From contig NC_092571.1 in NCBI RefSeq assembly GCF_037975245.1, forward strand, positions 24,432,564 through 24,496,563: a DNA stretch of 64,000 nucleotides, read 5' to 3'. This DNA comes from Apostichopus japonicus (Eukaryota > Echinodermata > Holothuroidea > Aspidochirotida > Stichopodidae). A program made the translations under genes and the position numbers. A model generated the notes under the pieces. The model was given only the letters and a program-made list of their open reading frames with translations, did no database searches and had not been told where the DNA came from. Positions 23,616 to 36,600 of this stretch are shown piece after piece (positions within the stretch are counted from its first letter, which is position 1; every line of letters starts with the position of its first letter).

Positions 23616-26600
23616 TAGAGTGAATATAAATTTATTTTGCCTTGCCTGATTAAAACATAAATAAGTACGAGTAAGAAAACAAGTTGCAGAAAGGTAAATC
23701 GTATTGTGACGGTAATTGTTTTCCTTTGGATTTGTTTAGGCTAGTTCTATATTGATTTGAAGTGTTTTCATAAACAGAAAGTATGATAAGTCACGTTTGG
23801 AGGGGGGGGGGGGATGATTTTGTTGAGTGTGGATTCCTTTGTGACTTTATGAGAGTGAGATACAGAGGCAAAACTTTGATTCGTTCTGTGAATGATACTG
23901 TACATCTATGGTCACAGAAAGCAATTTTCAACGGAGAAACAAACTGAAAGTGAACATCAATAGTGAAGTATACTACGGAATTACGCACCTTGCAGCATTT
24001 GGCACCTCCTCTATTCATTTGGTTTCTCCATTTAAATGGAAGCGAGGATTACACAGCTTTCAAGGGTTTGTTGTGTTCTTGTGCAAAGAGGACAATAAAT
24101 TATACCAGAAGATAGTGGAGATTGCGCAAACACTTTAAATCTTTTGTCCAATGGCCTGAGTTATTGCACATTTGGGTGCAATGCTCACATGAGTGTACTT
24201 GTTTCCCTGTTTTTAAAGTACGAGGCTGTTTTGGTGTTAAGTCATCTTCCTTCAGGTAGAAGCAAGATCAGAACACCGACAAGGATATTATCAACAGGTT
24301 TTGAAAGAGTAAATCAATTATTACCTAAATTGGGATGTAATGTGGTAACTCCAGTCTTGAACTAATTTAAATGTCATGTGCTCTACAGTATGCCCTTATT
24401 AGCAATAATTTTTTTGTTTTTAATACTCATACAGTATTTCATATTTTGGGAGCAACTTTAAACAGTTAAGACACTGAATTGTTTACTAGTTTAGTTAAAA
24501 GTACTTTACTTACCTGTATCCTCAAGTGAAGATTATTAAAAAGGATTAGTAACATAAGTTCCTCTTTAGTCACTCAAAAATACCTTTTTTTTTACTTTGG
24601 GTATCATTCTTAAAGCCCAAACAAAGCCAATTTATATGAAAGATTTATGTAAATGTTCCCTCTTCTTCACTTTATTATTTTTTCCGTTAAACTTGGGACA
24701 TTCTTATTGAGTCATTCGAGTGACTCAACTTCATATGAAATTAAGATCAGTCACAAGGCCTCAACAGTTGTACGAAGAGCTTCTGGAAACAACATTTTTG
24801 CAAGAGAAGCTGAAAAAGGATAAAAAAAAGGGGGGGGGGGAAAGAAAGAAAAGTTAATTGGAAATTTTTGTTTGTTTGTGTGTGTTTTATGAAACTTTTT
24901 ATCGTGCACCTCTGACAAAATTGTGTTCTAGATTCTGTTTGTGTTATCATGTTTCATAGCATGTGACTCACATTTAACATGAGTGGAACACCGAATCTGT
25001 GAATGGTGCGTCAAAGTGCTCGGTGAAAAAACACACACGTAAGACGAGAAGTATTAGTACGTCTCAATTCGTTGTCTCTTCATTGTACAAATTTATGTTC
25101 TGTACATGACACAATTCAAGAATGCACACATCTGTAACATAAACATTGAGTGAGTCAATGGAAGTGGGGGGGGGGAGGGGAGGGGAGGGGGAGATAGAAG
25201 AGATTGGTTTTGGCTAGTGAATATTTAAGGATCATCTAATTCTAGGGTGGGGTAGGGAGGGGGGCTTTGGAAGAATTGGTTGGAGCAGAAGATTTACAGT
25301 CTTTCTTTCTACAGCCAAAAAGGACTGTCAGTCAATATCATATGCTATAATTCTCCTTCTCTCTTCTCACTTCTCACTATCCAATCTCTGCCCTCTTTTC
25401 CCCTTCCCTCCCTCCCCCTCGTGTTTCCTTCCCTCCTTTGTTTCCCCTCCCAAACCAGGATGCCTTACTTGTACACTTCAGCTTCCCTCCTTCGGTTTTG
25501 CAAAATTTGTCATTTGATATACTGTGCCCTATGGTAATCAATAGTTTTAAGCCCTTTTCTAACATATTTAACAGTTTAATTATATTGCTTAGACTATACA
25601 GTTTTCCCTCCCCCTCAAAACTGCTCGCCTTTTTCTTCTCCTCGCCCCATCCCCCCCCCCCCACACAAACACACATATACTTTCCGTTCTTGAAATTTTG
25701 TTCATTTTGATAATTGTAAAATGCAATTGCAGCCTTTTGCTATAGATACTTTAAGCTCTCATATTACTGTACATGACACTATCAGTTGTACGCAGTAGCA
25801 TATATTTAAGCACAGCACAAATCCACACACACACACACAGATGTACAGTACATCCCCAAAATTGGTAAAGTCTACTACTTCTTTCCTAACAAGCATGTTC
25901 GTTTTGCCTTGCCCGTATTTACCAATTGAAGGTTAGGCAGCGGAAGGCACCGCCCACTCACACTATATATCACGCTTCTTGTTCTCTCTTCCATTCATAA
26001 ATTTTTAGGCTTTTGAAAAAAAATGCAGGTGGATGGAGTAATCCATTGTAAAGGTCACACAGCACTGATATATGTAAACAAGTCCTTTTTTTAATGAATA
26101 TTTTACGTTTGTGTAAATTGTGGGTGCGACCAACGTGTGCATGCATTTATAGGATTATTTACTACAAAGCGTTGGAAAAATAATAAAAAAACTGATCTAA
26201 AAATATGAAAATTAGTCGGTTTTCTTTTTTTCGTCAAAGAAGAAATATTGCAGGAGTGGGTGGGAAGCAAAGTTGTAAGTATTAATATATATAATGATTA
26301 ATATATATTTAATGATCCATGATCACCTATTTTAGCCTGAGAGTAATTTTATATTTTTTATTATTATTATCATGATTATTTTATTATTGTTTGTATTACA
26401 ATATTTTAGAAGTGGATAGAGGAAACCTGTTCATGGTTACAAAATTTTAAAAAGATGAAATTAATTATCGGAAGATCGATGTTAATCTACTCTTGATACT
26501 TTGAGGTTCACAGTCATGTCGTTATTGGTTTTAGGAGGGAAATATTATATATTTCAAAATTTTGAACTGCCCTATATAAAAGTAGTGCACTAAATGTGCT

Positions 26601-27566
26601 CTGAGGACAATGGAAATAGTTACAGGAAATTAGGTATGTACAGTACAGTACAGGTATGTAATTCTTCAGTTCCAACATTCCTTGTGGTAAGGACTTGTAG
26701 CTGGCAAATGGACTCAGTTCTGGTACTAACGTGTGTCTTCTTCAAGAATACCTTATAGATTCCATTGAATTCTTTATTGCTTTGTGTGTAAAGCTTTAAC
26801 TTGTCTGACAGAAATTACATGCCTACCCCAAAATTAATTGAACTACCTTTACACTCGTCCCCTCCCCCATCCCACCCCCATACTCTCACCCCATCCCCCA
26901 TACTCTCACCCCATGCCCATACTCTCATCCCATCCCCCATACTGACACTTCCTCCCTCTCGATAACTGTAAAAGTGGTTAGGCAACAGGTACAATTTATA
27001 TGTGTCAAATCGACATTATTTGCACATTGGCCAGCTCAAATTTCCTTATCTCTTTTTTGAAGCAATTATACTTGAGAAATTTCTGATGAAATAATTACAC
27101 TTATATATGAACTCCAGATGTTTTGGTTCCACTCAGGAAGTTCTACATATATTGGAAAAGAACTACTTGAGTATTTTGCTCTTACTAATCTTCAGTGAAT
27201 AAGTATAGCCTATTAGTAGCCTAAGGGTACACATTATTCCTACCCAAGTTGCAAGAATTAGTCTCCGCCTGTCATCGTTTTTTTGCATACACGGCATGCC
27301 ATACTTCCTGTTGTTCCATTGTTGATCAGGTTTTTTTTCCCTTTATACTTGTTTACATAGTAATCACTGCATATATCGAAAAGTAAATACTTTTATTTTT
27401 TGTCTTCACAGAGGGTTTATCATAGATGACCTCACCGGTATTTCTGTGTTACTAAAAGATTCTAACAACCAATTAAAAGTTGCTTACAAGTGTAAAAGAG
27501 TACAGTGTTCCGGAAATGGGCTCCATGGGTTGTTTGTTAGATCAGATTTCAGAGCCATAGGCTATC
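23616..27566. other. Non-coding stretch with poly-G/C and polypyrimidine tracts
   Basis: Contains G runs near 23802 and 24831, a G-rich block at about 25165-25192, a pyrimidine-rich block at about 25350-25445 and a C run near 25648. Two consecutive frames at 23908-24138 and 24144-24365 give protein-like but unrecognised peptides with no splice support. No gene is called. Confidence 0.45.
26850..26952 (+). repeat. Short minisatellite, about four units of 20-24 bp
   Basis: The phrase CCCCATACTCTCACCCCATC is repeated with small changes, ending in CCCCCATACTGACAC. C-rich on the plus strand. Confidence 0.75.
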
Positions 27567-27882
27567 ATAATAATAATAATAGTAATAATAATCAGCAGTT
27601 TATTTTTTATGACCCTTAAGCGACCACAGATGTGGGAGAAACCCACAAGGGCTTATGGATTACAACTTACTGTACACGTCAGGTGGCTTCCAATTCAACT
27701 CAAATTTGGAATCTTTTCAATTAAGAAAGTCATTTCAGATGGGAAACCGTAGATTGCTCTTGGGATGAAAAACCCGCCTTACTATGACCCGGCCGGGTAT
27801 CAAACCCGGAACCTCCCGATTGCTAAGCCTCATTGCTTCAAATTCCACCGCCTTTATCCACTCGGCCACAGCGCCGGTCTCT
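27567..27882 (-). mobile_element. tRNA-derived SINE, family A, near full-length copy
   Basis: Read on the minus strand from about 27882, it begins with a tRNA-like head. An A-box-like GTGGCCGAGTGG is followed after about 60 bases by a B-box-like GGTTCCGGGTTTGATACCC. The longer spacing fits a class II (leucine/serine) tRNA with a variable arm. A body of about 200 bases follows, including GTAAGGCGGGTTTTTCATCC and GGTTTCTCCCACATCTGTGG. The element ends in a (TTA)n/(ATA)n tail at 27567-27594. A second copy lies on the plus strand at 48735-49022. SINEs of this kind are transcribed by RNA polymerase III and mobilised by LINE enzymes; the tail suggests an L2/CR1-type partner, which is inference. Confidence 0.88.
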
Positions 27883-30029
27883 ATTTGATACCGTCCATGT
27901 TTGACTCTGGAGGAGATTAAAAAATAAAAAGTCATCCATAGTTTTAAAGTCGATGGCGAACAGTCTGCAAACTATGGGACACGACCCAAAGAGTGTTTCG
28001 TGGAACAATTTCGATGGGTCAGATTTGATGGGTTGCAAGAGTTTGTTGACAGTTGTCAGTAAATTTATCTACAGTCTTTGGAGCTTCCTGACAGGGGACA
28101 AATTAGTCAGCTATTTTAAATATCAGGTCCATAGTCCAAGCTAGCTTTGGTGCATTCTGAGCATGGATTCTGAATGGTAGGGATCTGGTGTTGCATGGCT
28201 CCTCCGTTACTGTTCATGGAAGATCCTGGCTCAGGTCCTCATGGGCCTAAACCATTTTCAGACCCCTGCTTCATGTGGTTCACAATACCAGCAGGAAGTA
28301 TGGTCTGCATTTGAGATATGTATGCTTCAAATGTTCCTTTCTATGCTAGTCCGAAAAGAAAGACTAGAAATCAAGTATGAAACGAAAAGTGTAAATTTTG
28401 AGGTGGTGCCAAATTGGGAATGGGTGGGACAATTTAATACATCACCCTACTGATAAATGATGGCATCATCAAGTAATGACTATGTTAATTATCTAATTTT
28501 CTTCTCTTCTACTTAGGGCTTTTAGTAGGGTGTTTTACAAAACCCCAGGATGATCTCGCGTTTCTCTAGATGCCTGTATGGTTGCTTGACAGTTATTTAA
28601 TCAAATTGCAAAAATGGGAGAGGAGAGGTTACAGGTATAAAACTTTGTACTCGATTCACAGCTGTAAAAGCCAGAGCCCTTTTTGTTTCACAAAGTTATG
28701 TATGTCATCTAAGCTTAAATTCTAGGAATTTGAGGTAAATCACCTATAAATAATCAATGCACCTCTGTAAAACACAAAATTAAAAAAATGCTGAAATTTT
28801 AATAAGCAATGTCGTAGGTGTAAATGAGCACATACTGTATATATCACACCTGAGTAAACATTCAGGGATCAGGCATTGAATAGATATTTCTCATTATGGT
28901 TCCATCAATCATAGGGATTTATTTAATGCAGCTTTGTGAGTTTCAAATATTTTCAAACAGATACTGGGTACCACTCAAAAATAAGGTTGCACCTACAGGC
29001 TACATCAAACCAAAGACACATAGTTTTACCCATATCCCCGAATGATTGTCAATGGACGAGTATAATGTACTTAAAAATGAATTTTTATTGGATCTGCAAC
29101 ATTTTTGTCGCCCAGACAAGTTTTTTGCATAAATAGTAAATTATTATACACACATTTGGCAACATGGATATATATATTAAAAAAAATTGTACTTTAAATA
29201 CTGTAATATTGCTTTTTAAAGCAATACTTGGCTACTCAATGATCTACGTTGTTTCTTATGGTATTTTTAGGAATATTATTTAACGTTAGGAATCACATAG
29301 TCGATCTGAAGGAACATGAACTGTAGGACAATGTATGGTAGGACATAACTGTGTACATAATAGAGCAAACTGTGCTTTGTACAGGCCTATGAATCTTGCA
29401 TGCTTGGATATGGTTAAACCTGCATTCACTCATTTATTGCTAGGGATACCTTCAATCCAGCTATAAACAAGATACATATTCCCATGATTCCTTTGTTAGA
29501 TTCCCTGTCTCCTCACAATTACCTCACCAAGATCTCTTTCTCTACAGCTCTCTGAAAAATGTTGTCGATAGAACCAGGTTGATTTTGAACATTCATTTGG
29601 ATCATGACATAATCTAGGGTGAGAGTCTTATCTTGATCAATATTCTGTCTTATTGTTTGTGATATTCGGTAGGTGTGGAAGGCGGCCTTTAAGTATATAC
29701 AGTGGAAACATATTTGTGACACCCACAGATTTTACGAAAATGAGCAAAGCAATTTTTTAGCTAGTTCGACGAGATGTGAAGCAGTGACATCAGCCAACCC
29801 TAAGGCTAGTGATTTCGAATCCTGTTCTAACTAAAAGATATTAATGTATATGGGATTTGGACATGCTGCCAATTATTTTAATGTTGTTTGATTTTTATGA
29901 TTATACTGCGAAGGAATTCCTTTTGATGTAAAGTATATGGCAGACTCGAGGAACGACTACAACAGCATGAACAAGTACAAATAGAATTCCATTGTTATGA
30001 GTATTCAGTACTTAATCTTGCATAATAGT
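27883..30029. other. Non-coding stretch, no gene seen
   Basis: Short frames only (60-70 codons) with no recognisable peptide. A weak tRNA B-box-like word (GATTTCGAATCC) near 29810 lacks a matching A-box. Confidence 0.5.
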
Positions 30030-30730
30030 ATAGTATTGTATAATATCGTATGATATAGTACAGAACAGTAACGTGCAATACAGTAATGTACAGTACAGAA
30101 CAATACAGTAAAGAACAGTACAATACAGAACAGTACAATACAGAACAGTAAAGTACAGAACAGTACAATACAGAACAGTAAAGTACAGAACAGTACAATA
30201 CAGAACAGTACAATACAGAACAGTAAAGTACAGAACAGTACAATACAGAACAGTACAGTAAAGAACAGTATAATACAGTACAATACAGTACAGTTAAGAA
30301 CAGTACTTAGCGAACAGTACAATACAGTACAAAGTACAATACAGAACAGTACAATAGAGTATAGTAAAGAACAGTAAAGTACAGAACAGTATAATACAGT
30401 ACAATACAGTAAAGAACAGTACAATACAGAACAGTACAATACAGAACAGTAAAGTACAGAACAGTACAATACAGAACAGTACAGTAAAGAACAGTATAAT
30501 ACAGTACAATACAGTACAGTTAAGAACAGTACTTAGCGAACAGTACAATACAGTACCAAGTACAATACAGAACAGTACAATAGAGTATAGTAAAGAACAG
30601 TAAAGTACAGAACAGTATAATACAGTACAATACAGTACAGTACAGAACAGTACAGAACAATACAGTACAATACAGTACAGTAAAGAACTGTACAGAACAG
30701 TGCAGTAAAGAACAGTACAGAACAGTATGT
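30030..30730 (+). repeat. 5 bp-period microsatellite (CAGTA/CAATA/CAGAA) with 226 bp higher-order repeat
   Basis: Almost the whole interval is a chain of pentamers CAGTA, CAATA, CAGAA and AAGTA. Superimposed on this is a longer duplication. The distinctive interruption ACTTAGCGAA occurs at 30305 and again at 30531, 226 bp apart, in nearly identical surroundings. A 5 bp unit repeats its codon phase every 15 bp and never creates a stop on the minus strand. This produces frames of up to 212 codons with the pentapeptide YCSVL; these are artefacts. Confidence 0.95.
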
Positions 30731-32021
30731 ATGGTAGATTATGAGTACTAACCCATGAGGGCCAGTACATGTATCTATAGGCCACAGCTACTTGATAAAA
30801 TATGAGTACAGATTCACTACATGTCTGGTGGAGGACAGAACGAGTAGGAAGACAGTTTAGGGGGCCTGCTGTCAGGAAGGGGATTAGAGAGGAGAGAGAA
30901 TGGGATTGGCGGTGCATGGTAGTATGAAACATTCTCTAAGCAACTGTACAGTAATATGTAAGATTAACCTTACATGTGAGAAGTAAAGGCAATAAACTCT
31001 CAACTGCACTGAAATACAATGCCGCCTGGATTTAATATTCTTGTCATAGCTATTAATAGTGCACAAGTCTTTCCAGCAAGATATATCACAGAAAGTGAAT
31101 TTACAGCTGGACCAAGTGAGGTTAAACCATCTTACAGTGCAGTAAATTGGATTAGCTGGTACAATAGCTGGAATATACATGCAAGCATGTGCTTATGAGA
31201 CAGGAAACAAGGATATCCCAACTTGTATCAAACAGGTCAGGAGGCATTCTTCCGACGGCTGAATGATCTCTCGACTATAAATGTGGTTTTTGAGGGTCCA
31301 ATAGCTAGCACTGTTCAACTGATAATTGTAGACAGTCAAGAGCTATTGCCATATCCTGTTAAAACTAGGATTTCCAAGAAACCGGCTTTTATGTTTAAAC
31401 TTCATATCTCCTGGAAGTGCAACACTGTAGGGCTGCTGGTATCGGCGTGACTTTGATGTTGGATGTATATTTCTGTACCTGTAGGTTTGGAATAAGTAAT
31501 ATGCCACCTTTTTACCGGCTGTTGATTATATAATTTAATACTGCTCTTGAAACAAGTGTAAAGTGTATTTGTTAGAAACAAGAAGTACAAAAGTAGAATT
31601 TTAATAGATTTTGTACAATATGTATTCAGGATGTTTTATTACTGTTCATGCCAATTTCCACCATACTGTAGATGTTCTAATAGATCAGTCCAGAGCCCAG
31701 ACGAGGGTTGTACACATAACGTACTGTATACTGATGCAGTAGTACTCACTGTGTGGAAACAGGTACATTCATTGCGCGCAAATATCGAAAGCTAATATTG
31801 AAGAGATGATATTGCACCCGAATGGTGGCAAATTATGAAACATCTGTCTCCCACAAACAGCAACATAGCTCCGACATTTCATCAAATTTTTGTGTCCCTC
31901 AAATTTTCTTTGTTTGATCAAACTCGTGAACAACCTGATAGTTACGAGCAAGTTTGTGGTTGCAGCCACATACAACTTGACTGAAGGGAATAATGTGTGA
32001 ATATTACATGCCGCGGTTAAA

Positions 32022-32080
32022 GTGTCACTAAGTGACACCCTTGCTAGAAGTTGGGGGTGGGGAGTGTCACCGAGTGACAT
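32022..32080. repeat. Two adjacent GTGTCAC/GTGACA(C/T) palindromes
   Basis: 32022-32038 is GTGTCACTAAGTGACAC, a perfect 8+1+8 inverted repeat. 32064-32080 is a close variant, GTGTCACCGAGTGACAT. Their starts are 42 bp apart and a GGGGGTGGGGAG linker lies between. They could be two copies of one dyad binding site or one duplicated hairpin. Confidence 0.6.
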
Positions 32081-33474
32081 CCTCATCTCCTAAGCTGTTT
32101 CAACTCCGCCTTTGGTCAGTCTTTATTACTTCATTCATTGGTCCAGCTTGTATATGTCTGTCCATCTGTCTAGTTTAAGTGTCCTTGATCTGTCTCCATG
32201 TGTTACGTTCCAAGAAGATCCTATCAGGCTGGAAACGTCTGGCCCTCTAACTTATTCATTTAGACTCTGTTACAAGAATGTCTCTTTAAAGTCCTGACAG
32301 GACTGGACAGTTCACAAGTGGTTAAATTTATATATACCAAATCTTTTATAAGTTTATGTTATTCGGAAAAAATTATTCGATTTTAATTCTAATAACATTC
32401 ATAAAATTATGAACGTTAATAGGGGGGGGGGGAGGGGCAGTTGATACTTTGATCTCTAACAATTTTTGTTGTGTCGCTGCATTTATCCTCATACTAATAT
32501 TTGTTACGGGATACGTATTGTAATCATTCTTGGTTCCGATCAGCTGTCTGTCCTATGGATCCGTTACAATACCGGAAACTCACAAAACTCATCACACAAA
32601 ATATTTCTTATTAACCTTCAAATACGGTGTTTGAAATCTCTTGGCCTACAGTGCTATATAAGGAATACTTATGTTCGTATTGTGGTACCTTGTCCTACCA
32701 GCAGGCATGGTCTTTTTTTCTGTGTACTAGTAACATTTGCAATTTCCTCTTTCCCTCCCACATACTTCCTCTCACTCCATAGACAGAGACTATATCCATC
32801 TACCCACTCACTTTGTGGTAGCAAAAGGTTGTCAAATCATCTACTGTACCAGCATGTGTGTGTCTTAACCCCTTGCCAATGTGTGCACTGTACATGCTGC
32901 CAGTACAGCATTTTATTTCAGTTGATCACTGGCTCTCCCCACCAGTAAACTATAAATTGAATATGCCAAGCAATTAATCACTAAATTTAAGCAATTTAGA
33001 CTTATTACTTCACCAATTACTAAAACACAAAAGGATGGAGGACGAGAAAATGTGGGTGGTGGAAAATGAACCCCTCCTCCCCGCCTTCCCAAAAAATGAA
33101 TTAAACATGTGAGATATGAATAATAAACACTTGAAAGATTGCGACAAAGTAAATTATTCATAAATAAAGAAATTTTCAAGAAAATGGAGGTATGAAAAAC
33201 TGCACTGATTTTACGGATGTGGTTTAGAAGCAGTTACGATCACCGGACAGGAAGTTTATTTTCTGTTGACTAGAATAAATTAATATTGGGAATAGCTGGT
33301 GTAAATTATGCACTTAATGCCTAGAAGGTTCTTTATCCTCTATCTTAGGCTCTCTAATGCACATGGCTCTAGTTAGCAGGCCTGTAATCTATTGGGAGGG
33401 GGGGAGGGGGAACACATCAATGTAGGAGTATCACTGTCCTGGGGAGGGGTCTACTATTTAGAACCAAATACACT

Positions 33475-33665
33475 TTGAACTTTACTACAGAACCATTCCT
33501 TTCTCCTTTCTCCATTGTATTCTTCAATTTGCCCTTCTCCTCTACCCTTCTCCCTCTCCCTACTTCTCTCTCTCCCTCCTTCTCCCTTCCCCCCTTTCAT
33601 CCCCTCCCCACTCCCCCACTCTCTTATTCTCCCATTCTCTTTATATTCTCCCTCTCTTTCCTGCT
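33475..33665 (+). repeat. Polypyrimidine tract
   Basis: About 170 bases of almost pure C and T (CTCCCTCCTTCTCCCTTCC and similar) with a few A-containing interruptions. The frames that cross it on both strands are low complexity. Confidence 0.75.
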
Positions 33666-36600
33666 TCAAACTTCATGATGATATTTACAAATATTTACAG
33701 CTCACTCATATATCACTTCTTTTAATAGAAAATGCTGCTCCACCCTCCTCCCCCCCCCCCCCTTCTTGTTCAAGTCTTCCTTTTCAAGCTTTATATACAA
33801 ACCAAGTGCTATTGCCAGTCACAGGTCGAGTGTGTTTGTTGTGTACAGTCGCAACAGAATATGGGATAATAAAATCTCTTTGTACTGAGCGTAGGGTTTA
33901 CTTATTCTAAATATTTTGTTCCTTCAATGTGAATGTACTTTATATTACTTGTTTACACACATAAAAAGAATTTTTTTTGGGGGGGGGGATGGGGGGGAGC
34001 ATCTATGTGAACCACTGATAACTCCATGCATTTATGTAGGTACATACTGTTTGCCATGTGGCATAATGTAGTCCTACTTTTATAAAGTTTTATCAACTTT
34101 TATAAAGTTTTATAAAGATGTATAGTTCATTCTCAGCATTCCCACAGTTTGCATTTCTGTTTTTTATTCAAAATAAAAAAAAACACCAATATGTACACTG
34201 TAGGAGAGCCATGTGTTGGTTTTGTGAATAGCGTACGGTCAGCCTAAGGACAGTAAACCTCCCCTTTGTCAAACCTTCTATTTTTGTTTTATATCAATAT
34301 TTCCAAAAGCGATGGAGGGTGATTTCAATAAAGCGTTTTGCATATTTGGGATACTGTATTTCGTGACAATCCAATCCGAATTTGGTGTAAACGATTACAT
34401 GACCCCAATCCCCCAAACCCACCCATCCCCACTCCTGCCCAGATGACTCCAAAGTCATTTCATCTGAATAGAAATTTGGTCAACTCAGAAAAGCATTAAA
34501 AATTTGCCATGATACTGTTGGGTTCAGTCAGGGTTAAGTTATGCAGAGTTGATAACAATATTAAATATGAGAAATCTTGGCACATATATAATAATATAAT
34601 TCCCTGTGGGCAGGGTATTTCCAATATATCTAATATATATATAAATATATAACATAAAAAAAGCATGGTCCAAAACTAGCGTTGCAATTAACGGGGGGGG
34701 GGGGTGGGGAAAAAACCCAATCGTTTTTTTGCGCGTCATTCCTGATGGAATAGTCATAAGTAGAAAGAAGAAGCAGGACTTAGCTGGTAGCCCCTCCCCC
34801 CATTTCAGACTTTGACCATGGTTTATGCATAGTCATAGGATATAATGCATATATTCATATGAGGTGAGTGCCTGATTAACAAATTCTCAAAACAGGTAAG
34901 GATTTGTAGAATATGAGATAAAATTGGCACTTATCTAATAATATTATTCCACCCTGCAGGTGGGGATTTTCCATTGGTTTGAAATGATTGTGGATTTTTT
35001 TACTCTTCCAGATAATCAATGAAAAAAAAAATTGGGTGGGAATTTTTATTTTTCCCCTTCTTCTACCTATTAGTTAACACTTCTTAGTAACATGAGTTGA
35101 AGGTCCTGCTGCAGTTATGTAAGAACGAGGGGGCCATTGCTACGTCCAAATTTTTAACGAATCGGCATAGTTGTTTTTTGCAAGCGTTGCGATTTCATGG
35201 AACAAGAGAAAGTCGCTTCAAAACACAAACAAAATTTTTACCCACTGCCGAGCAAGAATCTGTTCAGTGACGTAATAGTGGGCTAGTAATTGCCACAGAA
35301 ATTGTCAAAACTTGCTGACCGGACCGCTTTTGTTTTCACAGAATTTCAAGAAATGTTTTGTATCGTTGTTGTTTCAACTTTTCATATTTCTTTTGTCCCT
35401 GCATGAAACCTCGAGTCTTGTTTGTTAACTTTCTCAAGGTGAACGCCTCGATGTGAAAATTACCTAAGTCATTTTGTAATTCTTGTCCATGATGTAACTT
35501 TTTTGATTTGTGACAGGGGAACTGTCAAGTGTAATCTCTAAAGTACTGTAGTCTATGGGGATGGGGGAGGGAGGCGGGTGGGAAGGGTGGGTAGTGAGTG
35601 GAGGTAGGGTGAAGACTTAAAGGGGTGCATGGAGTAGGGTTGGGAAAGGGATGGGATGCATAGAGCATGAAAGTAGGGTGGGTAATCATACATTCCTATG
35701 GCTAGTTTTGCACTTTCATGTAACAAAATGATCTAGATTTTTAGATACATGTATGTACAATAAATAAATAAATAATACAAAACGCGACAGAATATCTCAT
35801 GGGACGCATGCATGGTTCTCCCATGGAATGTAATGTCCTGTTTTCGACCTGTTAAAAAAATAAATTTTTGAGTGATCCGTGTAAATGTTAAATTTTCAAA
35901 AAAACGCAATTTCTAGATCTAGATTTCTAGTGATAAAAAATTCAAAACTGAATGTGTACTATTTGGAAGGAAAATGCCAGATATTGGGCGAGAGATTCTG
36001 CTATGTGTTTGTGCTTACAGAGCTAGTGGGAGGGAAAGGGGGGAGGGGGGGTGAGGGTTGAATATGGAGGTGCATATAGTTTAGAAGCTGCACAATTCCT
36101 AACACTATGTGTTACAAGGTTAAGAATAAGGTGATGATAACTTTATTATCTGCTATATTTACAGAAGAAAAGTATTTGTTCAACTTTTTATTGGTAGTTT
36201 GTTTTTCTTTTACTACACGGGACATTTATGTTGAAACCATACTTTCAAGAATGGTTTCAAAAGACCCTCGTGAAATATATGGCCGTGTACGTTCGTAAAG
36301 AATGGTACTCCTAAAAGGGTTATATTGGTCCACTCAACTTGAGACTGTTGAGGTTATTTAAATATATAGAACCTAAGATCCACTCCAGTTCCCAACAGGA
36401 ATTTCGACTCATTGTTGCGGTGAAAACATAAAACTTTGTAAGAGGTTGGTTTTTAGCTTTATAACTGTCAAGAGTACTACGAGTCATGCTTCTAAGCCTT
36501 TTGTATGAATACTATAACAGGGTAAATATTGATATGATTATATATACCAAACTTGAAAAAAACCAGGACAGTACTTCCTGTATAAATAAGGGGCTGTGCC

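Noticed and set aside
29760-29830. Possible tRNA B-box (GATTTCGAATCC)
   Set aside because: No A-box at the right distance and no acceptor stem.
30294-30932. 212-codon open frame on the minus strand, the longest in the window
   Set aside because: Most of it is the pentapeptide YCSVL or a variant, produced by a 5 bp microsatellite that has no stop in this strand. There are no splice signals or protein motifs.
32466-32948. 160-codon plus-strand frame rich in cysteine and serine
   Set aside because: It begins at TTG, has no recognisable domain, no splice sites and average local composition. It is most likely chance.
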